A DNA stretch of 64,000 nt. Origin: Ridgeia piscesae (taxonomy: Eukaryota > Annelida > Polychaeta > Sabellida > Siboglinidae). Position 1 is the stretch's first letter. Every line of letters begins with the position of its first letter. A program made the translations under genes and the position numbers. The stretch is from the NCBI GenBank assembly GCA_025642075.2, contig JAODUO010000872.1, positions 125,001-189,000 of the forward strand. Reading direction: 5' to 3'. Below the pieces are notes generated by a model that saw only the letters and a list, made by a program, of their open reading frames with translations, ran no database searches and was not told the DNA's origin. Shown piece by piece: positions 50,841 through 62,520 of the stretch.

Positions 50841-52466
50841 AAAGAAAGGAAAATAAGAAATAGAGAAATCCAAATAAGAGATCATACCAGAAAGACCATG
50901 GCACCAAAGAGCCTGAGGAAAGTCAGAAGAACGCAGAAACTACGCCAAGACAGACTGATTACACTCAGCGTAGAGAAATCAATTATCAAGATAACATCAT
51001 AGAATGAATAGAGGAATCCTACACCGAGTATTACTAGTGAATAAAGTACCATAATCCACACTGACCCAAAAGAGGTACCAGAGATAACACTACGGGAGGT
51101 GGAAGCAGCACTAAGAAATATGAACAGTGAGATGGCAACGACCATGTAAACATCGATATACGCTGAAAGTCAGAAGGTATCATCTTGAAAATACTTGCTA
51201 AGCTGTACAATAAACGCTTATCAGAAAGACGAGTTCCCACAGCGTCGAAGAACGCTAAGATGGTAGTAATCTTAAAGAAGAGCAATAAGAAAGACAAAGA
51301 ATTACATACCTACAAGTCTGCTATCAAACATTTGTAAAGTACTTACGAAACAGCCACAGAAAACACTCGACGAAAACCAGCCACGAGAGCTGGCTGGATT
51401 TAGACGCGGATACTCAAGGACAGACCATATGCACGTTGTAAACTAACTGAAGTAGAAGTGCCGATAATAAAATACCCCACTCTGCGTCGCGTTCGTCGAC
51501 CATGAGAAAGCCTCCAACTCTGTGCAAGCGCAAGCAGTACTGGTCTCGTTTCAAGAATATGGGATAGAAGATGTGTACATCGAACTTCTGAAAGAACAAC
51601 AGCTTGACGACAGTCCACCTACACAAAGAAAGGATCAACATCAACATCAAGAGAGGAGTACGACAGGGAGATACCATATCGCCCAAGCTGTTTACGGCAA
51701 CACTCGAAAGCATAATCCGACGACTGACTTGGTAAACCAGAGACTTGAGGATAAACGGCAAATATCTCGGTAAATATCACATGAACTATAACAAATGCTG
51801 CGGGAACTAGCTGCTAACAGTAACAACCAGAGCCAGAAGATGAACTGGTCGAAGACAATGGTGATAATGGAAAACAACACACCAATAGACTACATGTCAA
51901 CACTATTCAGATAGAAAACATTGAAAGCTACGTCTACCTGAGACAGAGATACAACACCAGAGACAAAAACCAAGACAAGGGCATTCAAATAAAAGTCAAG
52001 CATCGCGACAACTTTAAGGTAATATTGGAATATGCTTGAAAAGAACAGGTCTACAACTCACATGGACACTCACCAGCCAAGTAGAGGACAAGCTAGCAGC
52101 TGCACAAATAAAGACGAAAAAATTACGTTAAATATCACGTGATATACCGGGACAGAAAAAAGAGAAAACACAAAGATACGTGAGTGAATAAATCAGAAGA
52201 TTGACGTGGACCTGGGCAGGGCATTAGCAGAATACTAGATAACCGATGGACATCGCGTATCACCATATGGAAACTCTACGATGGGAAACGATCTGCTGGA
52301 AGACCGGCGAGACGATGGAGAGACGAACCAGACGACTACTGGAAAGGTACCATGTGGTAGAGGATAGCGCAAGATAGACAGATGTGGAAACAGCATGCTG
52401 AGGTCTACGCCCAACAACGGGACACCGGGACACTACGGTTGCACAATTATGATTATGATAATGATG
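50841..52466 (+). pseudogene. RTE-type LINE, decayed reverse transcriptase
   Basis: Broken frames encode the RTE reverse-transcriptase order: EITLREVEAALRNMNSEMAT (near 51075), a degenerate KKxxxKxxKNYxPTSLLSN block (near 51275), LDENQPRELAGFRRGYSRTD (51369-51428), RGVRQGDTISPKLFTA (51655-51700) and the C-terminal GRPARRWRDEPDDYWKGTMW with LRLHNYD. It ends in a GATTATGATAATGATGAT tail joined to a GTGTGC microsatellite. Multiple stops and frameshifts; not functional. Confidence 0.9.
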
Positions 52467-52546
52467 ATATATGTGTGCGTGTGCGTGTGCGTGTGCGTGT
52501 GCGTGTGCGTGTGCGTGTGCGTGTGCGTGTGCGTGTGTGTCGTGTA

Positions 52547-52620
<74 letters not shown>
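52466..52620. repeat. (GTGTGC)n then (TA)n microsatellites
   Basis: GTGTGC repeats to about 52543, then TA repeats 52551-52620, immediately 3' of the RTE tail. Confidence 0.97.
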
Positions 52621-52622
<2 letters not shown>

Positions 52623-52774
52623 GGTGTTTAAAGGGGTTATTGTATATAAAATTGTAGGAAATAATCATCACGGGCGGGGTACTGGTCTTACATAACCATA
52701 AGTTTGTATACGTACTATCGATTAAATTATGAAACCTGTAATAATGTGACAGAACATAAATCACATCGACAACG

Positions 52775-53245
52775 TTATTCAAGGTTGGAGCAGAAACGTT
52801 TTATTAATTTCGCAAACAGACGCGCGATCAGTATCCATGTGATTGCATTGTTCACGTCTACGTCCACAAACGTAATTGTCACCATGGCAACACTCAGCGG
52901 ATTTCCCGTCTTCACCATCACCGATGTTGGAATTGTCTTAAGTGTTTCGATCATTGGCCGATCGGCACAAGCATGTTTTGATACACACAGAAGCAGACTG
53001 GCAATGGCTACAGCAACAAATCTGTCGCACTTGACTCTGCTGGTCGGAGCATCGCACATATTCAACGGAAATTTCGTTGTTTGTTGTTGTGCTGATAGAG
53101 CGAACGCTTCACGACCGACTTTGACGAACATCCAGTTTCGGTGCACGTATACAGCACCGCGTAGCTGAAGACGACAGGACGCGCCGTTGTCGTCGGTGCC
53201 GACGAAGTACGATCGGAGGTCGCGAGTCGGTGTTTCGGTTGCCAT
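52775..53245 (-). CDS. uncharacterised 156-aa ORF, possible real gene
   Basis: The ATG at 53245 is preceded in frame by TGA, so the start is clean. It reads MATETPTRDLRSYFVGTDDN through LRGAVYVHRNWMFVKVGREA and FPLNMCDAPTSRVKCDRF, ending RFCSNLE. I recognise no domain. Base composition is GC/CpG-richer than its surroundings. An AATAAA lies on the minus strand at 52800-52805, inside the ORF end. Possible upstream 5' exons with consensus splice sites and a CRE/CCAAT segment lie at 53.4-53.9 kb. It could be a genuine small gene or a fragment of an unrecognised element. Confidence 0.35.
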   Translation of the reverse strand: MATETPTRDLRSYFVGTDDNGASCRLQLRGAVYVHRNWMFVKVGREAFALSAQQQTTKFPLNMCDAPTSRVKCDRFVAVAIASLLLCVSKHACADRPMIETLKTIPTSVMVKTGNPLSVAMVTITFVDVDVNNAITWILIARLFAKLIKRFCSNLE

Positions 53246-53427
53246 TCACTAATCGTTGATCGGTCGTGTCGATGACGTTAGGTTTGCCCTGTTCCCTACA
53301 ACCAGAACTAAACACTGAACCGAGCAAACACTCATAGCCGTAATTTAAAAATTAAGGTAGTGTTTATGATTTAATAACATATCGTCACTCGTGCCTACCC
53401 CATCTAAAGTAATTATAAAGACCGAAC

Positions 53428-53490
53428 CTGAATGTCAACGCATCGAAGCATAACCATTCCACCGGCGAAAAGGACGGACACGTGAGGCAC
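53428..53490 (-). other. candidate 5' exon, minus strand
   Basis: On the minus strand, CTTTGCATTTCAG|GTGCC at the high end and GACATTCAG|GTTCGG at the low end bound 63 bases with good splice sites. One frame is open (VPHVSVLFAGGMVML), but I cannot join it in frame to the 156-aa ORF, so a noncoding leader exon is as likely. Confidence 0.3.
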
Positions 53491-53663
53491 CTGAAATGCA
53501 AAGATAACCAGTAGTTAGTTAACGAATTGATATTGCCACTCAACCAGTAATTGATTAACGTTATGGCAGGCCTCTATTACATATATGAATAGCTACCAAG
53601 ACTGAAACAACTGAATAAGTTATAAGACTTATAGAGAGTAACAGAGTAATGTCGTAATCTTAC

Positions 53664-53800
53664 CTTGGAATGTGGTTGCGCCGACCGTGGAGTACTGCGT
53701 CAACGGCTGCACTCCACACTCCTGCAGTGCCTTCACGTGTCCCTTTGTCAGTTGGTCTCGCCCGTGACCGCTACAGATCTTCGCTTCGGTGTTACGTGGT
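53664..53800 (-). other. candidate first exon, minus strand
   Basis: The minus strand ends in a strong donor ATTCCAAG|GTAAGA at 53664. The high end is undefined and taken as about 53800, near the CRE. Confidence 0.3.
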
Positions 53801-53804
53801 TACG

Positions 53805-53960
53805 ATAACGTTTCATGACGTCATAGACGCATTTAACGGAGAATAAGCCAATCAGCGCCTCGAATAACTCCCGCGGTTTTGGTAACGGTTATAGCTTTGC
53901 AAGACATCGCGCACGCAACGTTATCCGTTATAACGTAACGTGCGACGTACTATTGTGTAG
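53805..53960 (-). promoter_or_regulatory. promoter-like segment with CRE and CCAAT
   Basis: A perfect TGACGTCA at 53816-53823, CCAAT at 53850-53854 and many CpGs lie just upstream of the candidate minus-strand first exon. Confidence 0.4.
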
Positions 53961-55035
53961 TGTGAGCAGACGTCTTTCAATATATTTTTTCATCTTCTTC
54001 CACTCCAAAATTGTGGAAAATTACAAAGCGTAAACATAGGCGTCGGAACCTGAGAGGTTTAGAAATGAACGCAGCAATGTTTGTGGGGGGCATAAGGTTT
54101 ATTTCTCCATTAACGTGCCTTCCTGTGGCTGGCAGTATGTTACATATTGTTTACTCTAGCGCACCATCACCTTTGGCTAGAAGGTATTACTTCGTCATAT
54201 ACTTTATTTAACACATACTATACCTACGTTCAGAACAACTAAAAATATGTAGCGAACTTCCTACTAAAACTAGAACCTGATATAGTTGTAGTCGTATATG
54301 GTAGAAACCCGGTTGGCATACTGTGGATATATATTGGTGAACGCTTTTACAAAATCACTGTACAGACAACACCTACGTTTCGATTGGTAGGTAGTAGGTG
54401 ACTGGGGAAACACAACCCTTACATGTGGGTGGAGGTGTTGCGGCTGAAGATCGCATACCCCTACCCTTGATAAGGGCATCCAATATCAAAAAGTATGTCT
54501 TTGATCTCGGGACACTTGACTTCTAATGGCCGATTTTACAGCCATTACCTAATTACCTAAAATATGTTGCGGTAAAGGTGTGAGTAACTGTGAGTGGTGA
54601 GATAAAAACCTACTCTTGTTCCATGGGATGCACAGAAGTACAACACTTTAAAATGTTACAAGACGAGAACTGGGGTGGGGAAATTTATTTCCTTACTCCC
54701 AACACATAGCTTCAATAATAAAGATGTTTCTTTTCTTCATAAATTGTTTGTGTTGTTAGCTCTGTGTAATAAAATATGAAGAACAACATCAGTTAATAGT
54801 CACGAGTGAATATCTATAGTTACAATATATTATTAGTATATTATTATAGTACAATTTCAATTAGATAAGTTTCTTTGTCAAAGTGTAGGATTGAGAAGGG
54901 AAGTCTTACACAAGCAGCCCCTGAACGTCATCACACAACGAATCAGGCAGCCAGTTGTCGGTATTCAGTTCCATATCCTCCTGATTTTCCGGGATTGTAG
55001 GACACGGGCCCCATGACGCTCCCCTCGCACTACCC
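53961..55035. other. intergenic, nothing recognised
   Basis: Ordinary AT-rich sequence without recognisable coding content. Confidence 0.5.
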
Positions 55036-55611
55036 CACTGCACACAACTAATAAAACATTTATTGAGTTGAATATTTTAACTGCCTTACATACCGTAACA
55101 CCGGAAATACACAATCGGCACATTGGTTGGAGACATGATAGATACCCAGGTGTTCCACGTCAGCGCCATAGATGGACCACGTTGGTCGCTAGGTGTCGCC
55201 TCCTGTCGCTTCACATCCGCTGGGCCTGGGATCTTGCTGACGCCGGGAAAGTGTTTGAGGATGTCGTCAGGATTGTTCTTGGTGAGGGAGACGAGCTTGA
55301 TATGACACACCGAACGGTAGGTGTGGGGGAATGCAGGGTAAGAGACGGACATGGAGCAAACAAATTTGAGACAAAGCGTTAATAGCACGGCTTGTCTTCT
55401 TCTTTAGTGAAATGGATCGAGAAAACAAGTTACTTGCTCATTGTTGTTATAATTTCAGAATAGCAGCAGGCCATTTATTCGAAATGTAAATGATACAGTA
55501 CAATATGTATGCTGTTCGACAGATCTGCAGAAACTGTAGAGATGGTGTATATGTGAGCTTGAGAGACGCCACCTACCGGCGCCGTAGAGGTTCTCTACTC
55601 CGAAGATCGCT
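55036..55611 (-). pseudogene. inverted decayed copy of the last two channel exons and 3' UTR
   Basis: On the minus strand, 55610-55577 encodes IFGVENLYGAG and the donor GCCG|GTAGGT, as in the channel exon at 19727-19820. After about 225 bases (the channel intron is 219), 55350-55160 encodes PHTYRSVCHIKLVSLTK, NPDDILKHFPGVSKI and ATPS, as in the last channel exon. 55085-55036 matches the channel 3' UTR around its poly(A) signal (GTATGTAAGGC..CAATAAA). The intron position is kept, so it arose by DNA duplication, not retrocopying. The acceptor AG is gone (CCCTGCATTCCCCC versus CCCGCAGTGCC), and the upstream exon part is missing. The CA-rich UTR stretch of the parent is absent. Confidence 0.85.
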
Positions 55612-55918
55612 ACGATTACCCAGACGCCGTAAGGTGGCAGCACTTTTTAGCCCCTCATAACCGCCTGGTAGCCTAATGTTCTGTCAATGTTGCCACCAGA
55701 GCGGCCTTACCCCCAGAATAGAGTACAAACAAACGCTGATTGGCTCTCAGGCCAACTATGAAATAAAAACTAAAATAAGGATAATATATTGTACTTTTAT
55801 AAGATAATACTATGCTATTAAACGTATTCAAAATTAAACTTATATTCATACAAAAATAAATAGAAATACATAATTATAATTGTTCATGAAGCGGGAATTA
55901 TGGCTGGATTAGCCAGGA
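55612..55918. other. intergenic with a short direct repeat
   Basis: GATTACC..CCGT(A/G)AGGTGGCAGCAC occurs at about 55613-55643 and again at 55917-55945, roughly 300 bases apart. Confidence 0.5.
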
Positions 55919-56501
55919 TTACCGATGCTCCGTGAGGTGGCAGCACTGTGTAGCTCGCTTTTGTGTTAGATCTTCAGAAACGAATACATTCGGCTGTTTG
56001 ACTCGGAGTTGTTTCCTGGCTTTCAAAAATTTGGCTTTGGGCTCATAGTCCTTGAACTGGATGTTCATTTGTCGGGAGTGATTTCTATTTGTGACATATG
56101 TTTTTGGTCCAATTCTGTGTGTCCTGTTGACATTGCTCATTGGGATCGGCAGGTCCATGTCGTTGAATAATTCTGTAACAATAGCGTCCAGTTGTTCACC
56201 ATCTGTGTTTTCATTTATCCCGGAGACACGGACAGACGGTCGTCTGATGTATAGCTCTAAGTTGTCCAGTGCGAGCTGGTCGATGCGGCTGCCCATAGTT
56301 AATTCAAGATGGTCGGTTCGTTGCTCTTTTTGTTTCAGCGTTTTATCCAAATAACTGAGGCGGTCATTTATTTTCGCTGCTACAATGTCCGCTATTCTGC
56401 TGGCCAGTGTTGTGAGGACCGTCGCGCAGTGCTTCTTTCACAAGTTGCATCACTGCCATTGGCTCATCGCCAGCTGTCGATTTCTTCCGGCCGTTCGGCA
56501 T
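55919..56501 (-). pseudogene. LINE ORF1-like protein, one frameshift
   Basis: A start MPNGRKKSTAGDEPMAVMQL lies at 56501. After a frameshift near 56420 the frame reads IADIVAAKINDRLSYLDKTL, then LYIRRPSVRVSGI, then NVNRTHRIG, then NVFVSEDLTQKRA. This order is that of non-LTR ORF1 RNA-binding proteins: coiled-coil region, RRM-like core with the HRxG motif, and a terminal VSEDLT. No reverse transcriptase follows downstream on this strand. Confidence 0.75.
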
Positions 56502-57185
56502 GGTTGTTGACTTCAGTTACGTAACTGGGCCGACTCATACCAGCTGGCTGAATCAGATTTCTCGCATCGTTGAAGCAGACTTCACGCATCCTTGATTTCG
56601 CCTAAGCACGGTCCTTTGATAATTTAACGCTTTTTATGGGTCACTGGCGTACAAATTCAGGTTTCAGTTAGGAGATACCATCTGCAAAGTTCCCACAAGT
56701 TCATATAGTAAGTGGATCACGATACATGGCGAGACTCAGCGCGACTGTAGCTGATTCGGGACTGGACACAAGAATAATATTCTAACGATGGATGACAGTT
56801 GTAGCTTCCGACTGATGAATACTAGGAAACTCAGGTCTTAACTATCTTGTGTTATACCTTTCTTTTCTTAAATGTCCGAATTAGAATTAGTTGTCTAAAT
56901 GCACATAATTATAACACATGTATACGTTTGCCCCAGAAAGGTTGTACTGCGCGACAAATGGCATTTTTCATTATTAGTCAAGATCGCCAAACGCAAGTAG
57001 ACCTACTTGCCGCTAATGCCATGGCAACCACCATAATAATCGACTACAATTCATGATTTCCGTGATCATTGTCACCGGCAAAGTGTTCCATTGCTTCTGC
57101 TTGTAATAATCCATCGGACAATATAACTGAAACACGCTATTTGGGAACAGTTCGATTATTACAATCACTAACAAAAGAAAGTCCT
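56502..57185. other. intergenic, nothing recognised
   Basis: Ordinary sequence; probably the 5' part of the ORF1 element near 56502-56650, but I cannot delimit it. Confidence 0.4.
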
Positions 57186-57189
57186 ATAT

Positions 57190-57560
57190 GTTAACATGGA
57201 GAATATGGATTTCCTGCCCCCAACTGCCCCCAGCCTCGCTTTCGCGCGCGAGACTTACACGCCCTATTACATCAAGATGGAATTCACCAGTGCTCCGTTT
57301 CTACACGGTGAAAAGAAGCCGCGGAGCCAAAGTTATCTTATCATACAAACTCTGCGGAGATACTCTTAGATCATCCGTTTCCAAATTACTCTTTGTTCTT
57401 AAAACTAAGCTGAATATTATAAACGTGCTTTCTCTGTGGCTGCGACAACAATTTGGAATCAACTCCCTGTTACGATTAAATCTTATGAAACTATGTATAC
57501 CTATCGTAACAAACCTGAAACCATACTTGTTTGAAATTTCTTTTACCACCATACCGTTTT
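57190..57560 (+). mobile_element. non-LTR retrotransposon 3' end
   Basis: A frame near 57425-57520 reads KRAFSVAATTIWNQLPVTIK, then SYETMYTYRNK, the terminal block of CR1/Jockey-type reverse transcriptases (RAFSVAAPxxWNxLP). Stops and frameshifts are present. Confidence 0.75.
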
Positions 57561-57584
57561 TTACGGTTCAACGCTACAATGAGT

Positions 57585-58450
57585 TTTTAAAAAGATTTAA
57601 CAAGACTGCCACCTAGAGAATCAACTCTATTTGGTAGGTGGACTAGGAAGCCATTTGCCCTATCGAGAGTCCAACCTATCTATCTAAGTGTACCCCGCCC
57701 TTCTTAGGTATATGTCGATTTTAATTTTGAATATGTTAACATTACTAGCACCTACACAATCAGCTGATAATCTGTTCCATTCATTTACTGTTCTTTGTGA
57801 AAATGAGAATTTTATAATATCTAGTCTACACTGCTTCTTTGCTAATGTGACTCCATGTCTTCTAGTTCTTCTCTCTTCCTTAACCGAGAAACAATATTTC
57901 TTTGAATATTTTCATACCCATTCAATATTTTAAATACTTCTATCTGATCTCCTCTCAATCTCCTGGTTTCTTGTGTTGTTAAACCACATTCTTTTAGACG
58001 CATTTAATAACTAATATTCCTGAGGTTTGGTATCATTTTGGTTGCTCTCCTTTGTACTCTTTCTAGCATATCAATATATTTCTTGCGATATGGCTTCCAT
58101 GCATGTATACAATATTCTAAATGAGGCGTAACTATTGTTTTGTACAGCGGTATTATTAGTTCTTTTTCCTTGTACACTATATTTCGCCTAATTACTCCAA
58201 GAATTTGGTTTCCCTTCGTTGCTGCAATTCCACACTGCTCTGATACCTTCATATCAGCACTAATATTTAATCCTAAGTCTTTTTCCTTTACGATAATATT
58301 TAGTACAGTCCCACTCATTGTTTAGTGTGCATCTTCATTCCCATGTCCTGTGTGGAGGCACTTACACTTCCCAAAATTAAACAGCATTTGCCACTATTCA
58401 TACCATTCGCGGTCAGCTTATTAAGATCCTCGTTCAAAAATATAAATAGT
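57585..58450 (-). pseudogene. CR1/Jockey-like LINE reverse transcriptase C-terminus
   Basis: The minus strand encodes QMLFNFGKCKCLHTGHGNED, then KEKDLGLNISADMKVSEQC, then LYKTIVTPHLEYCIHAWKPY, then LERVQRRATKMIPNLRN, then after a break RRLRGDQIEVFKILNGY and IYLRRAG. This is the RT thumb/C-terminal order of this LINE type. Several stops. Its 3' tail matches 13962-14112. It stands tail to tail with the fragment ending at 57560. Confidence 0.9.
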
Positions 58451-59685
58451 CTGTCAGACGCCTACATTTAAGTAGTGTAGGATTATCGCATTTTTACGAT
58501 CCTATTCTATAAAATCCTATACTATTCGCAGCATTTTGCGCTGACACATTTATATATGTTTTCAATAAATAGGCCAACTTGATTATATTTTTTATTAATT
58601 TATTGCTTCATTCGCAATACTTATGCCGTGCTAATCATAAATACACTGTATTAGTACTATTCTATATAGTGAAAAGGTGAACACAGTATAGAATGAGTAC
58701 AACAGAACTACTAAATACAACCTACGACCGTTCAGTTTGGAGGGCCATGGCCGCCGATGCCTGGAACAGACGTGGGACCTCGAAGAAGAATATCATATTA
58801 TAGGCCTGTAAATGCATGGAAGCCAAACTGAACGGGCTTAACGATGTCTCTTACGGTACGAAATAGACACCGTATTATTAACATGTACATGTTATATATA
58901 CTTTATGCAGTTAGCCAGTGATCTCGGTGTAAGTCGATGACAGTACCAGCACTGACCACACGGTATGTGTGATTTGTGCGTCAGTACTTCGTGACTGATT
59001 CCAACCAGATCTTCAACATGTGTCCATTTGCAGAAACAATGACACAGCTGCGAACTGTATTAATAATAGCTTCGCTAACACTGACGACACTAAACAGGTC
59101 ACAAAGTATGCTACACTACACCCGTACATGTTTAAACGAATGCTTGCAGTTAGATGTCAATCGATTGATACCAGTGAAGCCGTAATGGAGATGATTGTCA
59201 TAGAAATGCCATTACGGGTATATTGCCATGAGGTCGATCACATTTTGGTACTAACATGTAAATGCTATGCGTTCAAAGGTTGGACACCCGTTCCTTATTT
59301 ATTAACAATTGTTGTAATAACATACTGTAATTTTTGAAAGGTAGTCCCTACATTACGTTCAGTTAACATTTCAGAGTGGATTGACGTGTAGAGTGGTTTC
59401 GTCACGCTAATGCTGATTATAGTAGGCCTAATTTGTACGTGTCACGACTATATGAAAAGTATTTATGTTATAAATAAAAACATTAATAGTGAACCACAAA
59501 TCTGCATGAATCCTGTTTCAGTGGTATGTAATTTGTAGAATAGGATTTTTTATACAATAATTTTATATATAAATAGTTTGACCGTTATTTTCAATCATGA
59601 AAAGTAATTTGCATATTTATTAAGATAAATGCTGTTATGAAAACGAGAAACTGATGTTACCTATGGTACCATTCCTCTTATAAGT
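58451..59685. other. intergenic, nothing recognised
   Basis: AT-rich sequence. A frame near 58735-58790 reads like WRAMAADAWNRRGT, too little to assign. Confidence 0.45.
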
Positions 59686-59884
59686 ATGGTGTTTTGTCTA
59701 TATTAAAATGCTCCGCTTTTGGATTTCGATATGGCGAGTTAATTATGATAACTAGTAATATAATTAAATATGTGCAAAATAACAGTAATAGAAATAATAA
59801 CGCCAACGTATAACCTGCATGAAATAGAATCACTGCGAGCACAACCAGTTCGCGTACTTGCCAAATCACAGCGTCGAGACAGGC

Positions 59885-60790
59885 TCTGACTGTGCACAGA
59901 ATCATATCCAGCGTGCAGTGGACAGCCAGAACATGGTCATCATGTTGCTTCTGAACCTGACGGCTGCATTCGACCGTCGACCACGATGTGATGTTCCAAA
60001 GACGGTCACATAATGTTGGAGTGGTCCAGAATGCACTTGTTTGGATAAAAGACGTATATCAGTGGCAAAGTTCAATCTGTCCACATTCATTACCTGTTCT
60101 CCCTCTTACGCGCGTGGACCCTCAATGTTCTGTAGTGGGTCCTTAGGTGTTCTCCATCCATGCAGCACCAATAGCTAACATAATCCGGAAGAACAACTTG
60201 ATGTTACATTTCTATGCATTCAAAACTATATCGCAGTTAAACCCCGCCTGGTGAATACCAATGTGGCTGTCGTACGCATTGAACAGTGTGTAGCAGACAT
60301 CAAGAAGTGGACGAGAACAAATGTCTTGAAGCTATATTATTCTAAAACTGAAGTAATCGCATTTGGTTCGATTCAGCAACCTAATGTGATCGTGTTGCAT
60401 GCATTGGTGATATATGTTTACTGATTGCACAGAAAGAACACCAGGCAGTGTTACGTCCTTGCTACAACAACTGACATGGTCCACACTCCAACAACGAAGA
60501 TAACACAATAGACTAGGAATGTTGCTTAGAATTAATAATGGACTAGCAGGTATCACTTGCCCAAACTACTACCATCATTCTGACCCAACAACAAGAGGCG
60601 CTCAACAAATGCATCTGGAATATGTACACCAACTGAGTCTGTTTCACTGTTTTCTCCCCAGGCAGGAGCAGACTGGAACCATCTTGCAGCCTTCACCAAA
60701 TCAGCTTTCTCACTTGAAGTTTTCTTTAAAAGACACGTCATACACAACCAAGCTGCTGGCAACACATTTAGCTGCGTATTTTAAAATGGT
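59885..60790 (+). pseudogene. LINE reverse transcriptase, heavily decayed
   Basis: Broken frames contain NMVIMLLLNLTAAFDRR (the VLLDLSAAFDT motif), VRIEQCVADIKKWTRTNVLK followed by KTEVIAFGS (palm end of CR1-like RT), then LRINNGLAGI..SDPTTRGAQ and SLFHCFLPRQEQTGTILQPS, the usual C-terminus. Many stops. Confidence 0.8.
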
Positions 60791-62235
60791 TTAAGCGTTT
60801 TCAATCTTTCAAAGTTTTAGTTTGATTTTAAATATTTGGTGCACAAGCCGCTACACCGAAACACAACTATCAGTGCATTGTTGGGCTAATTACAGTTGCA
60901 AGAGCCCAGGCCTTTAAAAAGGAGAAGAGGAGAGACAACAGTTTGAGAGTCAAAAGAACATGTTTGACATGTCCCATTCCGCCTTCATTTCCCATTCCTT
61001 GAACGATAGACCGTTGTGAAATGCAGTCATGCTAAACTAAAGTGGCAAATTGGTTGACGGTGTTTTGTCTATATTAAAATATAGCATGGCAACAGTTGCA
61101 TGGCAAAGTGGCAAATTGGTTGACGTGTACTAACAAAAAGATGGCGGCATTTCGAGTGGGATTCGTACCGGTAATTCCATCCATTTCAATTGAGCAACGT
61201 TTCGTTAAAACTGCGAACAGAATGAAAGAATTCTGCAACTGTTTATATCTACTACTGGACACATACATGTAATTAGAATGGAATTCTCCCAAACTAGTGA
61301 TACCAATATTGCATTGCTGGCATTTCAATGTGTTGAAATGTCGTTCTTTTAAATGGACAAAAAGTTTATTGAATCTTGAATATTGAAAGAATTATGTGTT
61401 ACATGGACCATCACCGCTGTCAACCTCGTTGTTGATACGTCATTCTGGTTTGCTGTTGGTCTTTGAGCTGTCCACTACCAACTGTGCGTCAATGCTGACA
61501 TAATCATTATCATAACCAAGAAGAGAGCTGCACTTCCGCCGTCCAATCCTAGTCTACTCACACACGTCTTTCCTGAACTCTGCTTGCAAGCCTGCCTACC
61601 GTTCTTGTGCTGTCCCCACTCTTCGTGTGGAGCAGTGGAGCAGTGGAGTAGTGGAGCAGTGGAGCAGTGGAGCAGTGGCTAGAGCATCGCACACTCAACC
61701 GAGAGAACTTCACTGCCGTTGTTAAGAGCTCTTAAATCCGATTTGATTCTTTAAGATCAATTGAGATCCTTCACAGTGATCTTGAATACCCAAAAACTAT
61801 AAACACTACGAAACGCCAGCAGAACAGACATTGTCATTGGTGTGTCCTCGGTAATACGGCAAGGTATATTTGCGTTTAAAATAATTAAATTTAACAACAT
61901 ATTTTGTTTAAAGACGAGTTTTCTTTAAGAACTTTTTATCTTAGTGAAACGGTCCCCAATTATCGAATCATGTGGTGCCGTTTCAAATCTTGGCTGGAAA
62001 AATTCGTTCACTTTGGGATGCTGCAAGCTTCAGATAATGGTGAACATGTGTACAGACCTCCTTATCTAGTTTTGCCATTTGACGACTCATTATCCGAGGA
62101 TAATAACCGGGTCTGCGGTCTACAACGCCATTTCTAATAGTTATATGTGTTGTGTTTCTCAGAAACGTGGGCACCGTCTTTCATGTTTGATGATTGGTGT
62201 CGGAGACCAGGAGAGTAATATCTATGACTTATCAT
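60791..62235. other. intergenic with short repeats
   Basis: AGTGGCAAATTGGTTGACG occurs at 61041-61059 and 61109-61127. GTGGAGCA units at 61628-61677. No gene recognised. Confidence 0.5.
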
Positions 62236-62239
62236 GCAA

Positions 62240-62520
62240 TATGTTCGCTTACAGTGACCACAAGATTTTCCAGTGTGCACCAGCGCTTCGGTTACGTTCC
62301 GCTGAGTGCAAATTATTACCTGTGCCACACTATGTCGTGGAACGATATGGTTGACTTAACGATACGGTTCATTTGACGGGGTTTCTCTATCACCACTCCC
62401 CGTCTCGGGAACGATCTGCCTTTGAATGTGCCTGTCACCGACTCTGTGGTTGTGTTCAAATCTAAACTTAAGACAACCCTGTTTGAATTAGCATTTCAGG
62501 ATTATTTATAACGTATTTTC
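62240..62520 (+). mobile_element. LINE reverse transcriptase 3' end
   Basis: Frames read APALRLRSAECKLLPVPHYV, then RGFSITTPRLGNDLPLNVPV, then VVFKSKLKTTLFELAF. This is the terminal block of CR1/L2-type RT (SAxxxLLxVPxxxxxxYGxRxFSxxxPxLWNxLP). Broken by frameshifts. Confidence 0.8.
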
